Assembly (NCBI GenBank): GCA_024653345.1
Contig: JANLFV010000001.1
Span: 210,387 to 274,386 of the forward strand
DNA from: Candidatus Acetothermia bacterium
GTDB lineage: Bacteria; Bipolaricaulota; Bipolaricaulia; RBG-16-55-9; JANLFV01
Length of the DNA: 64,000 bases
Reading direction: 5' to 3'
Below, piece by piece: positions 17,223 to 25,289 of this stretch (the first letter of the stretch is position 1; every line of letters starts with the position of its first letter). Both the position numbers and the translations under genes were made by a program. The notes beneath the pieces were generated by a model that did no database searches, was not told the origin of the DNA, and saw nothing but the letters and a program-made list of their open reading frames with translations.

Positions 17223-17789
17223 ATGCGGATCGCGGTCCTCGGTGTGGGCAACATCTTGCTGAGGGACGAGGGTGTGGGGGTCCACCTCATCCGGGAGTTG
17301 CGGCGACTCCCGCTCCCCGAAGGGGTGGAGGTGATCGACGGGGGGACCTCGCCCGAGGCGGCCTACCTCGCCGCGGGCTATGAGAAGCTCATCATCGTCG
17401 ATGCCGCTCCCTTGGGGCTCAGCCCGCCGGGGACGGTCTACCGCCTCACCCTGGAGGAGGCGATCCGCCACCTCGGGCAAGGTGGCGACCTGCGTAGGTT
17501 GCACCTCCTCTCGGGCCACGAGCTTGATCTCTTCCAGTGCCTCTCGGCGTTGGGCCCCGAGGAAGGGCCGAAGGAGGTAGTGGTCCTCGGGATCGAGCCG
17601 AAGGAGCTCGGCTGGGGCTTGGAGCTCTCACCCGAGCTTCGGGCCAAGCTGGGGGATCTCTGCCGAGCGGTCCTGCGGGAGTGCGGGTTTGAATCTGAAG
17701 ATGGTGCCGGTCCAGCTCCTGCGGAGGTTCGCGCTCTTCTCCGGCCTGACCGAAGAGGAGCTCGCGCGTCTCGCCGCGATCGGCCGTGA
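17223..17789 (+). CDS. hyaD: Hydrogenase maturation endopeptidase
   Basis: Cleaves the C-terminal peptide of the hydrogenase large subunit after nickel insertion. The first about 155 residues carry the family pattern: MRIAVLGVGNILLRDEGVGV, EVIDGGTSPEA, LIIVDAAPLG and LLSGHELDLFQCL. The frame as written runs to 188 residues and overlaps the kinase gene by 101 bases, which is unusual. A TGA at 17690-17692 in another frame would end the protein at about 156 residues, the family length, and would overlap the kinase TTG as TTGA. A missing base near the 3' end is therefore likely, though not proven. It lies 3 bases after the large subunit. Confidence 0.85.
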   Translation: MRIAVLGVGNILLRDEGVGVHLIRELRRLPLPEGVEVIDGGTSPEAAYLAAGYEKLIIVDAAPLGLSPPGTVYRLTLEEAIRHLGQGGDLRRLHLLSGHELDLFQCLSALGPEEGPKEVVVLGIEPKELGWGLELSPELRAKLGDLCRAVLRECGFESEDGAGPAPAEVRALLRPDRRGARASRRDRP

Positions 17790-19566
17790 GGAGGTCCACG
17801 AGCCGGGGACGGTCCTCTTCCGTGAGGGCGAGCCGGCCCGGGACTTCTTCCTGGTCCTGGCCGGTGAGGTTGCCCTGGAGATGGGGGTCCAGCTCTGGCC
17901 CGGGGCATCGAAGCGCCAGGTGGAGGTCGAGGCCGTCCCCAGCGGGGGCAGCTTCGGCTGGTCGGCCCTCGTCGGCCCCCAGAGGACCCGGACCCTCTCC
18001 GCTCGGTGCCGGGGCGAGACGAGGCTGATCGCCCTCCCCGGGGAGGAGCTCCGCAAGCTCCTCGACTCCGACCCCAAGATCGGGCATAAGGTCCTGGGTA
18101 AGCTCGCCGAGCTCATCGCCTCCCGCCTCCGTGAGACCCGCGGGAAGCTCACGGAGTTCCTCCGCGGGGAGGAGCTGGCGAGCGGCTTCACCCCCGAGGA
18201 GGCCACCCTCCTCCGCCGGGTCCAATATTTGATCGACTTCCGCTGGCTCGCCGTGGCAGGTGTGGTCGCCGTGGCCCTCTTCGCCAGGCTCGTCCTGGGG
18301 ATCGGCTTCCCCCTCCATATCGTCCTCGCCATCGCCCTTGCGATCGGGCTCTACAACCTCGGCCTCCTGCTTTATGCTAGAGTAGCCCTCCAGCGGGCCG
18401 GCCCGGGGCTCGGGCTCATCCCCAGAGCTAGGAGGTTCATCCTCCTCCAGAGCGGGCTGGACCTCTTGGCCTTCACTGCGATCTTCCGCTTCACCGGGGG
18501 GATCGAGAACCCCTTCATCCTCTGCTACATCTTCCATATCATCATCGCCGGGGTCCTCCTCCCCTACCGCGCGGCCTATCTTGTCACCACCCTGGCCGCT
18601 CTCCTCATCTCCGCCTTAGCCGGACTGGAATACTTCGAGGTCATCCCGCATTACCATCTTGAGGGCTTCCTCCCCTTCGAGCTCTACCGCCGCGGGCCGG
18701 TAGTCCTGGGGATCTTGGTCGCGCTGGTCACGACCATCTATGTCTCGACCTACATTGCCACCTCGATCGCCGGGGAATTGCGCAAGCGGCAACGGGAGGT
18801 CGCCAAGCTCAAGGACCGCTGCTTCCTCGATATGAAAGAGCTGGAGGAGGCCAACCGCCGGCTGGTGGAGCTCGACCGGCTCCGGACCCATTTTTTGGCC
18901 ATCGCCTCTCACGACCTCAAGGCCCCACTAGCTGTGGTCCAGAGCTACCTCGGGGTCCTCCTCGGCGGCTTCGTGGGGGAGCTCACCGACCGCCAGCGGG
19001 AGATGCTCTCCCGGAGCAGCACAAGGATCAAGGAGCTACTGAACTTGATCAACGACCTCCTGGACGCTACGCGGATCGAGGCGGGGCAGATCGTCCAGGA
19101 GATGAGGGAGATCGAGCTTCCTCCAGTGGTGGAGGCCGCCTTAGAGAACATCCGCTCCCAGGCCGAGGAGAAGGGGCTGAAGCTCGAGGTCGCCCTCCCC
19201 GAGGGGCTCGGGCCGGTCCGGGCCTCAGCCAGAAGGCTCGAGCAGGTCCTGACGAACCTCCTCCACAATGCCATCAAGTTCACACCCCAGGGCGGCGAGG
19301 TCCGCTTGGAGGTCGAGGACCGCGGGGACCACCTCGAGGTGGCGGTCCGAGACACCAGTGTGGGGATCCCGCCTGAGGAGTTGCCGAGGGTCTTCGAGGA
19401 GTTCTATCGTGGTAAGGGCGCGGAAGGGAAGGGCGCGGGGCTGGGGCTGGCGATCGCCCGAAAGATCGTCGAGGCCCATGGCGGGAGGATCTGGGCCGAG
19501 AGCCCCGACCCCGCCACGGGAAAGGGGAGCCGGTTCACCTTCACCCTTCCCAAGGAGGGGCGATGA
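17689..19566 (+). CDS. Membrane sensor histidine kinase with N-terminal cNMP-binding domain
   Basis: About 625 residues. Domain order: a Crp-type cyclic-nucleotide-binding fold (residues about 10-150, LFREGEPARDFFLVLAGEV), about six membrane helices (170-345), a short coiled coil, a HisKA domain with ASHDLKAPLAVVQS, and a HATPase domain with LHNAIKF, DTSVGIPPEELP and GAGLGLAIARKIVEAHGG. The G1 box reads DTSVGI instead of DTGxGI. The start is TTG 17689 or ATG 17701. It is coupled by an ATGA overlap to metF copy 1 and sits in an operon with hydrogenase genes, so H2, redox state or a nucleotide is a plausible signal; this is inference. Confidence 0.88.
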   Translation: MNLKMVPVQLLRRFALFSGLTEEELARLAAIGREEVHEPGTVLFREGEPARDFFLVLAGEVALEMGVQLWPGASKRQVEVEAVPSGGSFGWSALVGPQRTRTLSARCRGETRLIALPGEELRKLLDSDPKIGHKVLGKLAELIASRLRETRGKLTEFLRGEELASGFTPEEATLLRRVQYLIDFRWLAVAGVVAVALFARLVLGIGFPLHIVLAIALAIGLYNLGLLLYARVALQRAGPGLGLIPRARRFILLQSGLDLLAFTAIFRFTGGIENPFILCYIFHIIIAGVLLPYRAAYLVTTLAALLISALAGLEYFEVIPHYHLEGFLPFELYRRGPVVLGILVALVTTIYVSTYIATSIAGELRKRQREVAKLKDRCFLDMKELEEANRRLVELDRLRTHFLAIASHDLKAPLAVVQSYLGVLLGGFVGELTDRQREMLSRSSTRIKELLNLINDLLDATRIEAGQIVQEMREIELPPVVEAALENIRSQAEEKGLKLEVALPEGLGPVRASARRLEQVLTNLLHNAIKFTPQGGEVRLEVEDRGDHLEVAVRDTSVGIPPEELPRVFEEFYRGKGAEGKGAGLGLAIARKIVEAHGGRIWAESPDPATGKGSRFTFTLPKEGR

Positions 19567-20479
19567 AGGCCGGGAGCAACCTGGAGAAGATCCTCGAGAG
19601 CGGCCAGTTCGCCGTCACCTGCGAGCTCGGCCCACCGCGGGGGACGAGCCGGAGGGCGATCGAGAGTAAGGGCGAGCTCCTCCGGGACTACTGCGATGCC
19701 ATCAATGTCACCGACAACCAGACGGCGATCGTCCGGATGGGGAGCCTCCCCTCACGTGTGATCCTCCGGGAGATGGGGCTCGAGCCGGTCTGGCAGATCA
19801 CGGTCCGCGACCGGACCGGCTGGCGATCCAGAGCGATGTCCTGGGGGCCGTGGCCCTGGGTGTAAAGAACATACTCTGCCTCTCGGGGGACCATCCCCGG
19901 CTGGGGGACCACCCCCAGGCCAAGGGTGTCTGGGACTTAGACTCGATCCAGCTCATCCAGACTTTGAAGCAGATGCGGGACGAGCGGAGGCTCCTCTCGG
20001 GGAACGAGATCCGCGGGGAGGTCCCCATCTTCATCGGCGCGGCCGCGAACCCCTTCGCCGACCCCTTCGAGTTCCGTGTGGTCCGCTTGGCCAAGAAGGT
20101 TAAGGCCGGGGCCGACTTCATCCAGACCCAGGCGGTCTTCGACCTCCCCAGGTTCAAGCGGTTCATGGAGCTGGTCCGGGACCAGGGGCTGGACGAGCAG
20201 GTCCACATCCTCTCGGGGGTCATCCCGCCCAAATCGGCGGGGATGGCTCGCTAGATGCGGGACTATGTGGCCGGGGTCCGTGTCCCGGATGAGGTGGTCC
20301 GGCGGATGGAGGACGCCCGTGACGCCAAGGAGGAGGGGCTCGCGATCTCACTGGAGATCATCGCGCAGATCCTCGAGATCCCCGGGGTCCACGGGGTCCA
20401 TATCATGGCCGTCGGCTGGGAGGAGGCCGTCCCGGAGATCGTCTCCCGGGCCAAGCTCCTCCCCAGGCCGATCATCTAA
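19563..20479 (+). pseudogene. metF: Methylene-THF reductase MetF, copy 1, interrupted twice
   Basis: Short MetF of acetogens, about 305 residues when read through; reduces methylene-THF to methyl-THF together with MetV. Frame 1 gives VTCELGPPRGTSRRAIESKG to TVRDRTG. One base is missing near 19815, after which frame 2 gives LAIQSDVLGAVALGVKNILC. The second lesion is an in-frame TAG at 20252-20254: GMAR, stop, MRDYVAGVRVP. Copy 2 (22034) reads GMARFMNKNVAGVHVP at the same place, so the stop replaces an aromatic residue. It ends with a TAA 10 bases before the next gene and overlaps the kinase as ATGA. It is either a decaying duplicate or misread sequence. Confidence 0.85.
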
Positions 20480-20489
20480 AGGAGGGCTG

Positions 20490-20897
20490 ATGGAAGAGAA
20501 GATCCTGGTCGTGGACGATGATCCTGATGTGCTCGAGGCGCTGAAGGTGGTCCTCGAGAGCAGGCCGTATACCGTCATCACCGCGCGGGACGGGCTCGAG
20601 GGGCTGGAGAAGGTCCGCCAGGGGAACCCGGACTTGATCATCCTCGACCTGCTGATGCCAAGGCTGGACGGCTTCGGGGTGGTGAGGGCCCTCAAGGAGG
20701 ACCCAAGATACGCGAAGTATAGCGAGATCCCGATCTTGATCCTCACCGCCGTCCGGGAGGAGGCCTCCCGGAGGCGGTATGAGCTCGAGACCGGCCTGGC
20801 GATGGACGTGGACGACTATGTGGAGAAGCCGATTGCCCCGGAGGAGCTCCTCCGGCGGGTAGAGAAGCTCCTGACGAAAAGGAGGAAAGGAGGATGA
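20490..20897 (+). CDS. Single-domain response regulator 1
   Basis: 135 residues consisting only of a receiver domain. The phosphorylation site is the aspartate in LIILDLLMPRLDGF; the acidic pair is VVDDDPDV, the conserved threonine ILTAV and the lysine YVEKPI. No DNA-binding or enzymatic output domain follows. Like its two paralogues in this operon it has a longer than usual segment between the Thr and Lys (EEASRRRYELETGLAMDVDD). It is preceded by AAAGGAGGGCTG and overlaps the next regulator as ATGA. Its partner may be either kinase of the operon. Confidence 0.92.
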   Translation: MEEKILVVDDDPDVLEALKVVLESRPYTVITARDGLEGLEKVRQGNPDLIILDLLMPRLDGFGVVRALKEDPRYAKYSEIPILILTAVREEASRRRYELETGLAMDVDDYVEKPIAPEELLRRVEKLLTKRRKGG

Positions 20898-21328
20898 TGC
20901 GAGAGCAGAGGCAGGTGCGCCCGAAGATCTTGGTCATCGACGACGACCCCGACTTCGTGGAGGCCACGAGGGTGGTCCTGGAGAGCGGGGGCTACCAGGT
21001 CCTCGCGGCCTACGACGGGAAGGCGGGGCTGGCTAAGGTCCGCGCCGACCGCCCGGACCTGGTGATCTTGGACATCATCATGCCCGAGGAGGACGGCTTC
21101 AAGGTCTGCGAGGCGCTCAAGGCCGACCCGGAGCTCTCTAAGATCCCGGTGATCGTCCTGACGAGCCTGTCCGAGCGCTGGAGCGAGGTGACCCTCTCGG
21201 TCACCCAGGGGCTCAAGCTCGAGGCTGAGGACTACATCGACAAGCCGGTCGAGCCGGAGGAGTTGCTCCGGCGGGTCGAGAAGCGCCTTAAGGCCCAAGG
21301 TCAAGGAGGTCAGAATGCTCGTCTCTGA
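20894..21328 (+). CDS. Single-domain response regulator 2
   Basis: About 144 residues, receiver domain only. Marks are LVIDDDPDFVEA, phosphoacceptor aspartate in VILDIIMPEEDGF, VLTSL and YIDKPVEPEELLRRV. A short charged tail follows. It is clearly paralogous to the regulators at 20490 and 24897. Two adjacent ATG codons (20894, 20897) could start it. Its last 14 bases overlap the start of metV copy 2, so translation of regulator and enzyme subunit is coupled. Confidence 0.92.
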   Translation: MMREQRQVRPKILVIDDDPDFVEATRVVLESGGYQVLAAYDGKAGLAKVRADRPDLVILDIIMPEEDGFKVCEALKADPELSKIPVIVLTSLSERWSEVTLSVTQGLKLEAEDYIDKPVEPEELLRRVEKRLKAQGQGGQNARL

Positions 21329-22037
21329 GAGGAAGCCTCTGGAGGAGGTCTTGGAGTTGCTCGAACGCGAGGGCCGGCGGCGGCTCTTCCTCCTGGGCTG
21401 CAACGGCTGCGCCGCGGCCTCGGGGACCGGCGATGAGCGGGCGATCCTCGAGCTGAAGGGGGAGCTCGAGCGGGCGGGGAAGGAGGTCATCGGCTGGAAG
21501 GTCCTCGACTTCCTCTGCCAGAAGGGGCTGATCCGGGCCGGGCTTTCGCCCTATCGGGCCGAGCTGGCTGAAGCTGAGGCCGTCTTGGCCGCCACCTGCG
21601 GGATCGGGGTCCAGGCCGCGGCCGCGGTCCTGGCGGATGAGGAGGCGCGCCTCCCCGTTTACCCCGCCTGCAATACCATCTCCCTCGGCGGGTTCCGCGG
21701 GGAATGGCCCGGCGCGGAGCGGTGCCTCGAGTGCGGCCAGTGCTTCCTCGGCCTGACCGCGGGGATCTGCCCCCTCACCGCCTGCACCAAGCAGCTGGTG
21801 AATGGCCCCTGCGGCGGGGCCAAGGAAGGGCGATGCGAGTTCGAGCCCGACGCCCGGCCCTGCGGCTGGGAGTTGATCTAAGAGCGATTGAAGCGGCAGG
21901 GCCGGCTCGACCTCTTGCGGGAGAGCCCGCCTCTCTTCAAGGACTACGCCAAGATGCAGCCACCGAAGAGGCTGCGGCAGACCACCAGGTGGGCCCTCGA
22001 GCTAGAGCTGGAGGAAGAGGAGGTGGCGGGAAGATGA
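21315..22037 (+). pseudogene. metV: MetV-type subunit of methylene-THF reductase, copy 2, with in-frame TAA
   Basis: Paralogue of the gene at 14370. The first 188 codons are intact: LFLLGCNGCAAASG, CLECGQCFLGLTAGICPLTA, NGPCGGAKEGRC and CGWELI. A TAA at 21879-21881 follows. The same frame then continues as ERLKRQGRLDLLRESPPLF to a TGA at 22035-22037 that overlaps the metF start as ATGA. Copy 1 reads LIYERLKALGRLD here, so the stop stands where a tyrosine codon is expected. All cysteine motifs lie before the stop, so a shortened protein might still work. The clean ATGA junction shows the gene originally extended to 22037. Confidence 0.85.
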
Positions 22038-22912
22038 AGCTGCGTGAGCTCTTCCGCGAGGGGAAGTTCGTCGTCACCTCGGAGGTCGGCCCGCCCAAGG
22101 GGACCGATACCAAGGAGATGCTCGCGAACGCCGAGCTCCTCCGCCCCTGGGTCGATGCGCTCAACATCACCGACCAGCAGTCATCGGTGATGCGGCTCGC
22201 CTCGCTCGCGGCCGCTCATCTCTTAAAGGAGCGAGGGCTCGAGCCGATCTTTCAGCTCACCTGCCGGGACCGGAACCGGATCGCCCTCCAGTCGGACCTC
22301 CTCTCGGCCTGGGCCCTCGGCGTGGAGAATGTCCTCTGCCTCACCGGGGACTATGTCTCCCTGGGGGACCATCCCAGCGCCAAGCCGGTCTTCGACCTCG
22401 ACTCGGTCTCGCTCTTGGCCACGGCCAAGCGGCTCAATGAGGGCTTCGACCTCGCGGGGAACGAGCTTCAGGGCAAGCCGGACTTCTGCCTCGGTGCGGT
22501 CGTCACCCCTGGGGCCAATCCCGTGGAGATGCAGCTCATCAAGATGGAGAGGAAGCTCAAGGCCGGGGCGGAGTTCTTCCAGACCCAGGCGGTCTACGAG
22601 CCGGAGAAGTTCGCCCGCTTCATGGAGGAGATGAAAAGCGCGAAGCGCCCGGTCATCGCCGGGATCATCCTCCTCAAATCGGCCGGTATGGCCAGGTTCA
22701 TGAACAAGAATGTGGCCGGGGTCCATGTCCCGGAGCCTCTTATCGAGGAGATGGAGGAGGCCAAGGACCGGGTGGCAAAGTCCATCGAGATCGTGGCTCG
22801 GCTGATCCGGGAGATCAGGCCCCTCTGCCAGGGGGTCCACATCATGCCGATCGGCTGGGAGAGGCATGTCCCGGCGGTCCTCGAGGAGGCCGGGCTCGGG
22901 CCGGGACGATAA
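22034..22912 (+). CDS. metF: Methylene-THF reductase MetF, copy 2
   Basis: Intact 292-residue short MetF, which forms methyl-THF for the acetyl-CoA synthase branch. Marks are VVTSEVGPPKGTDTKEMLAN at the N terminus, ALNITDQQ, CLTGDYVSLGDHPSAKPVFD (flavin and folate region) and GAEFFQTQAVYEPEKF. It lacks the C-terminal regulatory domain of eukaryotic MTHFR, as all bacterial forms do. ATG 22034 overlaps the MetV stop; an upstream extension to 21704 is only the MetV shadow. A sensor kinase gene follows after 4 bases, so metabolic and signalling genes share one transcript. Confidence 0.95.
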   Translation: MKLRELFREGKFVVTSEVGPPKGTDTKEMLANAELLRPWVDALNITDQQSSVMRLASLAAAHLLKERGLEPIFQLTCRDRNRIALQSDLLSAWALGVENVLCLTGDYVSLGDHPSAKPVFDLDSVSLLATAKRLNEGFDLAGNELQGKPDFCLGAVVTPGANPVEMQLIKMERKLKAGAEFFQTQAVYEPEKFARFMEEMKSAKRPVIAGIILLKSAGMARFMNKNVAGVHVPEPLIEEMEEAKDRVAKSIEIVARLIREIRPLCQGVHIMPIGWERHVPAVLEEAGLGPGR

Positions 22913-22916
22913 TTTG

Positions 22917-24884
22917 ATGGGGCTCTGGCGAAGCTTCTGCGCCCTCCGCTCCTCCCTCCGGGGGAGGCTCATCTTGAGCTTCCTGGCCGTCGTGATCCTC
23001 GGGATCGCCATCTCCGCCTGGGTCGGGATCCGCCTGATCGGGGACACCGTGCTCGCCCAGGCCCAGAGCAAGGTCCAGCACGACCTGGCCGCGGCCTGGA
23101 TGGTCTACAACACCAAGCTGAAGGAGATAAGGTCGGTCGTCGAGCTGACGGCCGAGCGGTTCTTCATCCGGGAGCCCTTCCGCGGGGGCGAGCTCGGGCC
23201 GGCCCAAAGCGAGCTCGAGCGGGTGCGGCGCGAGCGGGGGCTCGACTTCCTCACCCTCACCGATCGCGCGGGAGTGGTGCTCATCAGGACGAGGGAGCCC
23301 TACACCACCGGGGACGACCACTCCGGGGATGAGCCGGTCCGAAGGGCTCTCGCCGGCGAGGCGGTGGCCGCGACCGTGCTCATCCCTCGAGAGCAGTTGC
23401 TCCTCGAGGGCGCGGGCCTGGCCGAACAAGCCGGCATCGAGCCCGTCCCCACCCCGCGGGCCAAGCCGCAGCCAGAAGCGGAGGTGACCGCGGGGATGGC
23501 CCTCCTGGCGGCCGCAGCGGTCTGGGACGAGGCCGGGAGGGTCCTCGGGGCTTTATACGGCGGGGTCTTGCTCAACCGGAGCTACGAGCTGGTCGATAGG
23601 ATCAAGGAGACGGTGTATAAGGGCGAGCGCTACCTCGGGAAGGAGGTGGGGACGGCCACGATCTTCCAGTGGGACCTGCGGATCTCGACCAATGTCCGGA
23701 CGGCCGCGGGTGAGCGGGCGATCGGGACACGGGTCTCGGCCGAGGTCTACGACCGAGTGCTCGCTGAGGGCCGGCCCTGGACCGATCGGGCCTTCGTCGT
23801 CAATGATTGGTATGTCACGGCCTATGAGCCGATCAAGGACATTAATGGAAAGATCATCGGGATGCTCTATGTCGGGATGCTCGAGGCCCCCTTCGCGAAG
23901 ATGCGGGCCGAGGTCGTCTGGGCGATCGTGAGGTATTCCTCGCTCAGCCTGGCCTTGGCCCTGGGGCTCGCCTTCCTCCTGGGGCGGCGGATCACCAAGC
24001 CGGTAGAAGAGCTGGCAAGGGCTAGCGAGGCGATCTCCCTCGGGCGCCTCTCCCAGCGGGTCGAGAGCCGCTCGAAGGACGAGCTCGGCCGGCTGGCCGC
24101 CTCCTTCAATCGGATGGCCGCGAGCCTCGAGCGGACCCTCGCGGAGAAGGACCGGGCGAATCAGCGGCTCCAGGACTTGAATCTCCGGTATCTTGAGCTC
24201 CTCGGCTTCGCGACCCATGAGCTGATGCAGCCCCTGGGGGTCTTGAAGGGCTACCTCACGCTGATGCGGGCGAGCGCGACCGGGGCCTTGGAACCTGACC
24301 GCCAGCGGCAGGCCGTGGCGGCGATGCTCCGGAACCTCGACTCATTGATCAACATGAGCCGGATGTATCTCGAGCTCTCGCGGATCGAGAGCGGCGAGCT
24401 CGAGGTCCACAAGGAGCGGGTCCGGGTCTACCAGGATGTGCTCGCGCCGGTGATCGAGGACGCCCGGATGGAGCTGGAGCGGCGAGGGATGAGATTGACG
24501 CTCGAGGATGAGCGGGCCTGGAGCGCGCTCGAGCTCGAGGCCGATCCAATACTGCTAAGGGCGGTCTTCAGTAACCTGATCGGGAATGCCATCAAGTATG
24601 GCCGGGAAGGGGGCGAGATCCGCTGCGGCTTCAAGGACGAGGGGGCTTCTTATCGCTTCCATGTGTGGAACGAAGGGCCGGGGATCCCCACCGATAAGCT
24701 CGGGGCGATCTTCGAGAAGTTCGTCCGGCTCGAGCGAGAGGCCGGCCCGCAGGGCCGGCGAGGGACCGGCCTCGGGCTGTTCATCACCAAGGAGATCATT
24801 GCCCGGCACGGCGGGGCGATCTGGGCCGAATCGGTCGAAGGGGAGTGGGCGGATTTCATCTTCCGCCTCCCGAAGGAGAACTGA
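22917..24884 (+). CDS. Membrane sensor histidine kinase with extracytoplasmic Cache-type domain
   Basis: About 655 residues from ATG 22917. TM1 (about 17-38, LILSFLAVVILGIAISAWVG) is followed by a large extracytoplasmic region of about 300 residues with double-Cache features (LTLTDRAGVVLIRTR, YEPIKDINGKIIGMLYVGM). TM2 is near 340-360. Then come HAMP (RRITKPVEELARASEAISLG), HisKA with FATHELMQPLGVLKG, and HATPase (NLIGNAIKYG, NEGPGIP, GTGLGLFITKEI). The G1 box has Asn instead of Asp. The periplasmic sensor suggests an external small-molecule signal. It lies 4 bases after metF copy 2 and 12 bases before a response regulator. Confidence 0.92.
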   Translation: MGLWRSFCALRSSLRGRLILSFLAVVILGIAISAWVGIRLIGDTVLAQAQSKVQHDLAAAWMVYNTKLKEIRSVVELTAERFFIREPFRGGELGPAQSELERVRRERGLDFLTLTDRAGVVLIRTREPYTTGDDHSGDEPVRRALAGEAVAATVLIPREQLLLEGAGLAEQAGIEPVPTPRAKPQPEAEVTAGMALLAAAAVWDEAGRVLGALYGGVLLNRSYELVDRIKETVYKGERYLGKEVGTATIFQWDLRISTNVRTAAGERAIGTRVSAEVYDRVLAEGRPWTDRAFVVNDWYVTAYEPIKDINGKIIGMLYVGMLEAPFAKMRAEVVWAIVRYSSLSLALALGLAFLLGRRITKPVEELARASEAISLGRLSQRVESRSKDELGRLAASFNRMAASLERTLAEKDRANQRLQDLNLRYLELLGFATHELMQPLGVLKGYLTLMRASATGALEPDRQRQAVAAMLRNLDSLINMSRMYLELSRIESGELEVHKERVRVYQDVLAPVIEDARMELERRGMRLTLEDERAWSALELEADPILLRAVFSNLIGNAIKYGREGGEIRCGFKDEGASYRFHVWNEGPGIPTDKLGAIFEKFVRLEREAGPQGRRGTGLGLFITKEIIARHGGAIWAESVEGEWADFIFRLPKEN

Positions 24885-24896
24885 AAAGGAGGAGCG

Positions 24897-25289
24897 ATGA
24901 AAGGGGAGAGGATCTTGGTGGTCGATGACGAGCCCGATATGGTGGAGATGCTGAAGTTGATCCTGGAGAGCGCCTCCTACGAGGTGATCGCGGCTTACGA
25001 CGGCCAGGAGGGGGTCGAGAAGGCCAAGGCCGACCGGCCGGACGCGATCATCCTAGACCTGATGATGCCGCGGAAGGACGGCTTCCAGGCCTGCAAGGAG
25101 CTGAAGGGGGACCCCGCGACCGCGGAGATCCCCGTCCTGGTCCTCACCGCCATTAGCGAGAAGCTCTCGCACACGAAGTATGCCAAGAGCATGGGGCTCG
25201 AGCTCGAGGCTGAAGACTACATCGATAAGCCCGTGGACGCCAACATCCTGCTCGCGCGGCTGGCGAAGCTCCTGCGCCGGAGGTCATAA
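24897..25289 (+). CDS. Single-domain response regulator 3
   Basis: 130 residues, receiver domain only ([11 protein letters not shown], phosphoacceptor in [30 protein letters not shown]). Preceded by AAAAGGAGGAGCG. It is the last gene of the hydrogenase/metF/kinase operon and closest to the paralogue at 20894. With no output domain it must act by protein contact or as a phosphorelay intermediate. Its TAA lies next to the TGA of convergent folD, the two coding ends overlapping by a few bases. Confidence 0.92.
   Translation: MKGERILVVDDEPDMVEMLKLILESASYEVIAAYDGQEGVEKAKADRPDAIILDLMMPRKDGFQACKELKGDPATAEIPVLVLTAISEKLSHTKYAKSMGLELEAEDYIDKPVDANILLARLAKLLRRRS

Noticed and set aside
20252-20254. TAG in metF1 as a pyrrolysine codon
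   Set aside because: Pyrrolysine is known from methylamine methyltransferases, not MetF; the paralogue has Phe here, TAG ends many ordinary genes in the window, and the gene also carries a frameshift.
21879-21881. Reassigned stop codons in this organism
   Set aside because: TAA, TAG and TGA all terminate well-defined genes in this window with proper junctions.
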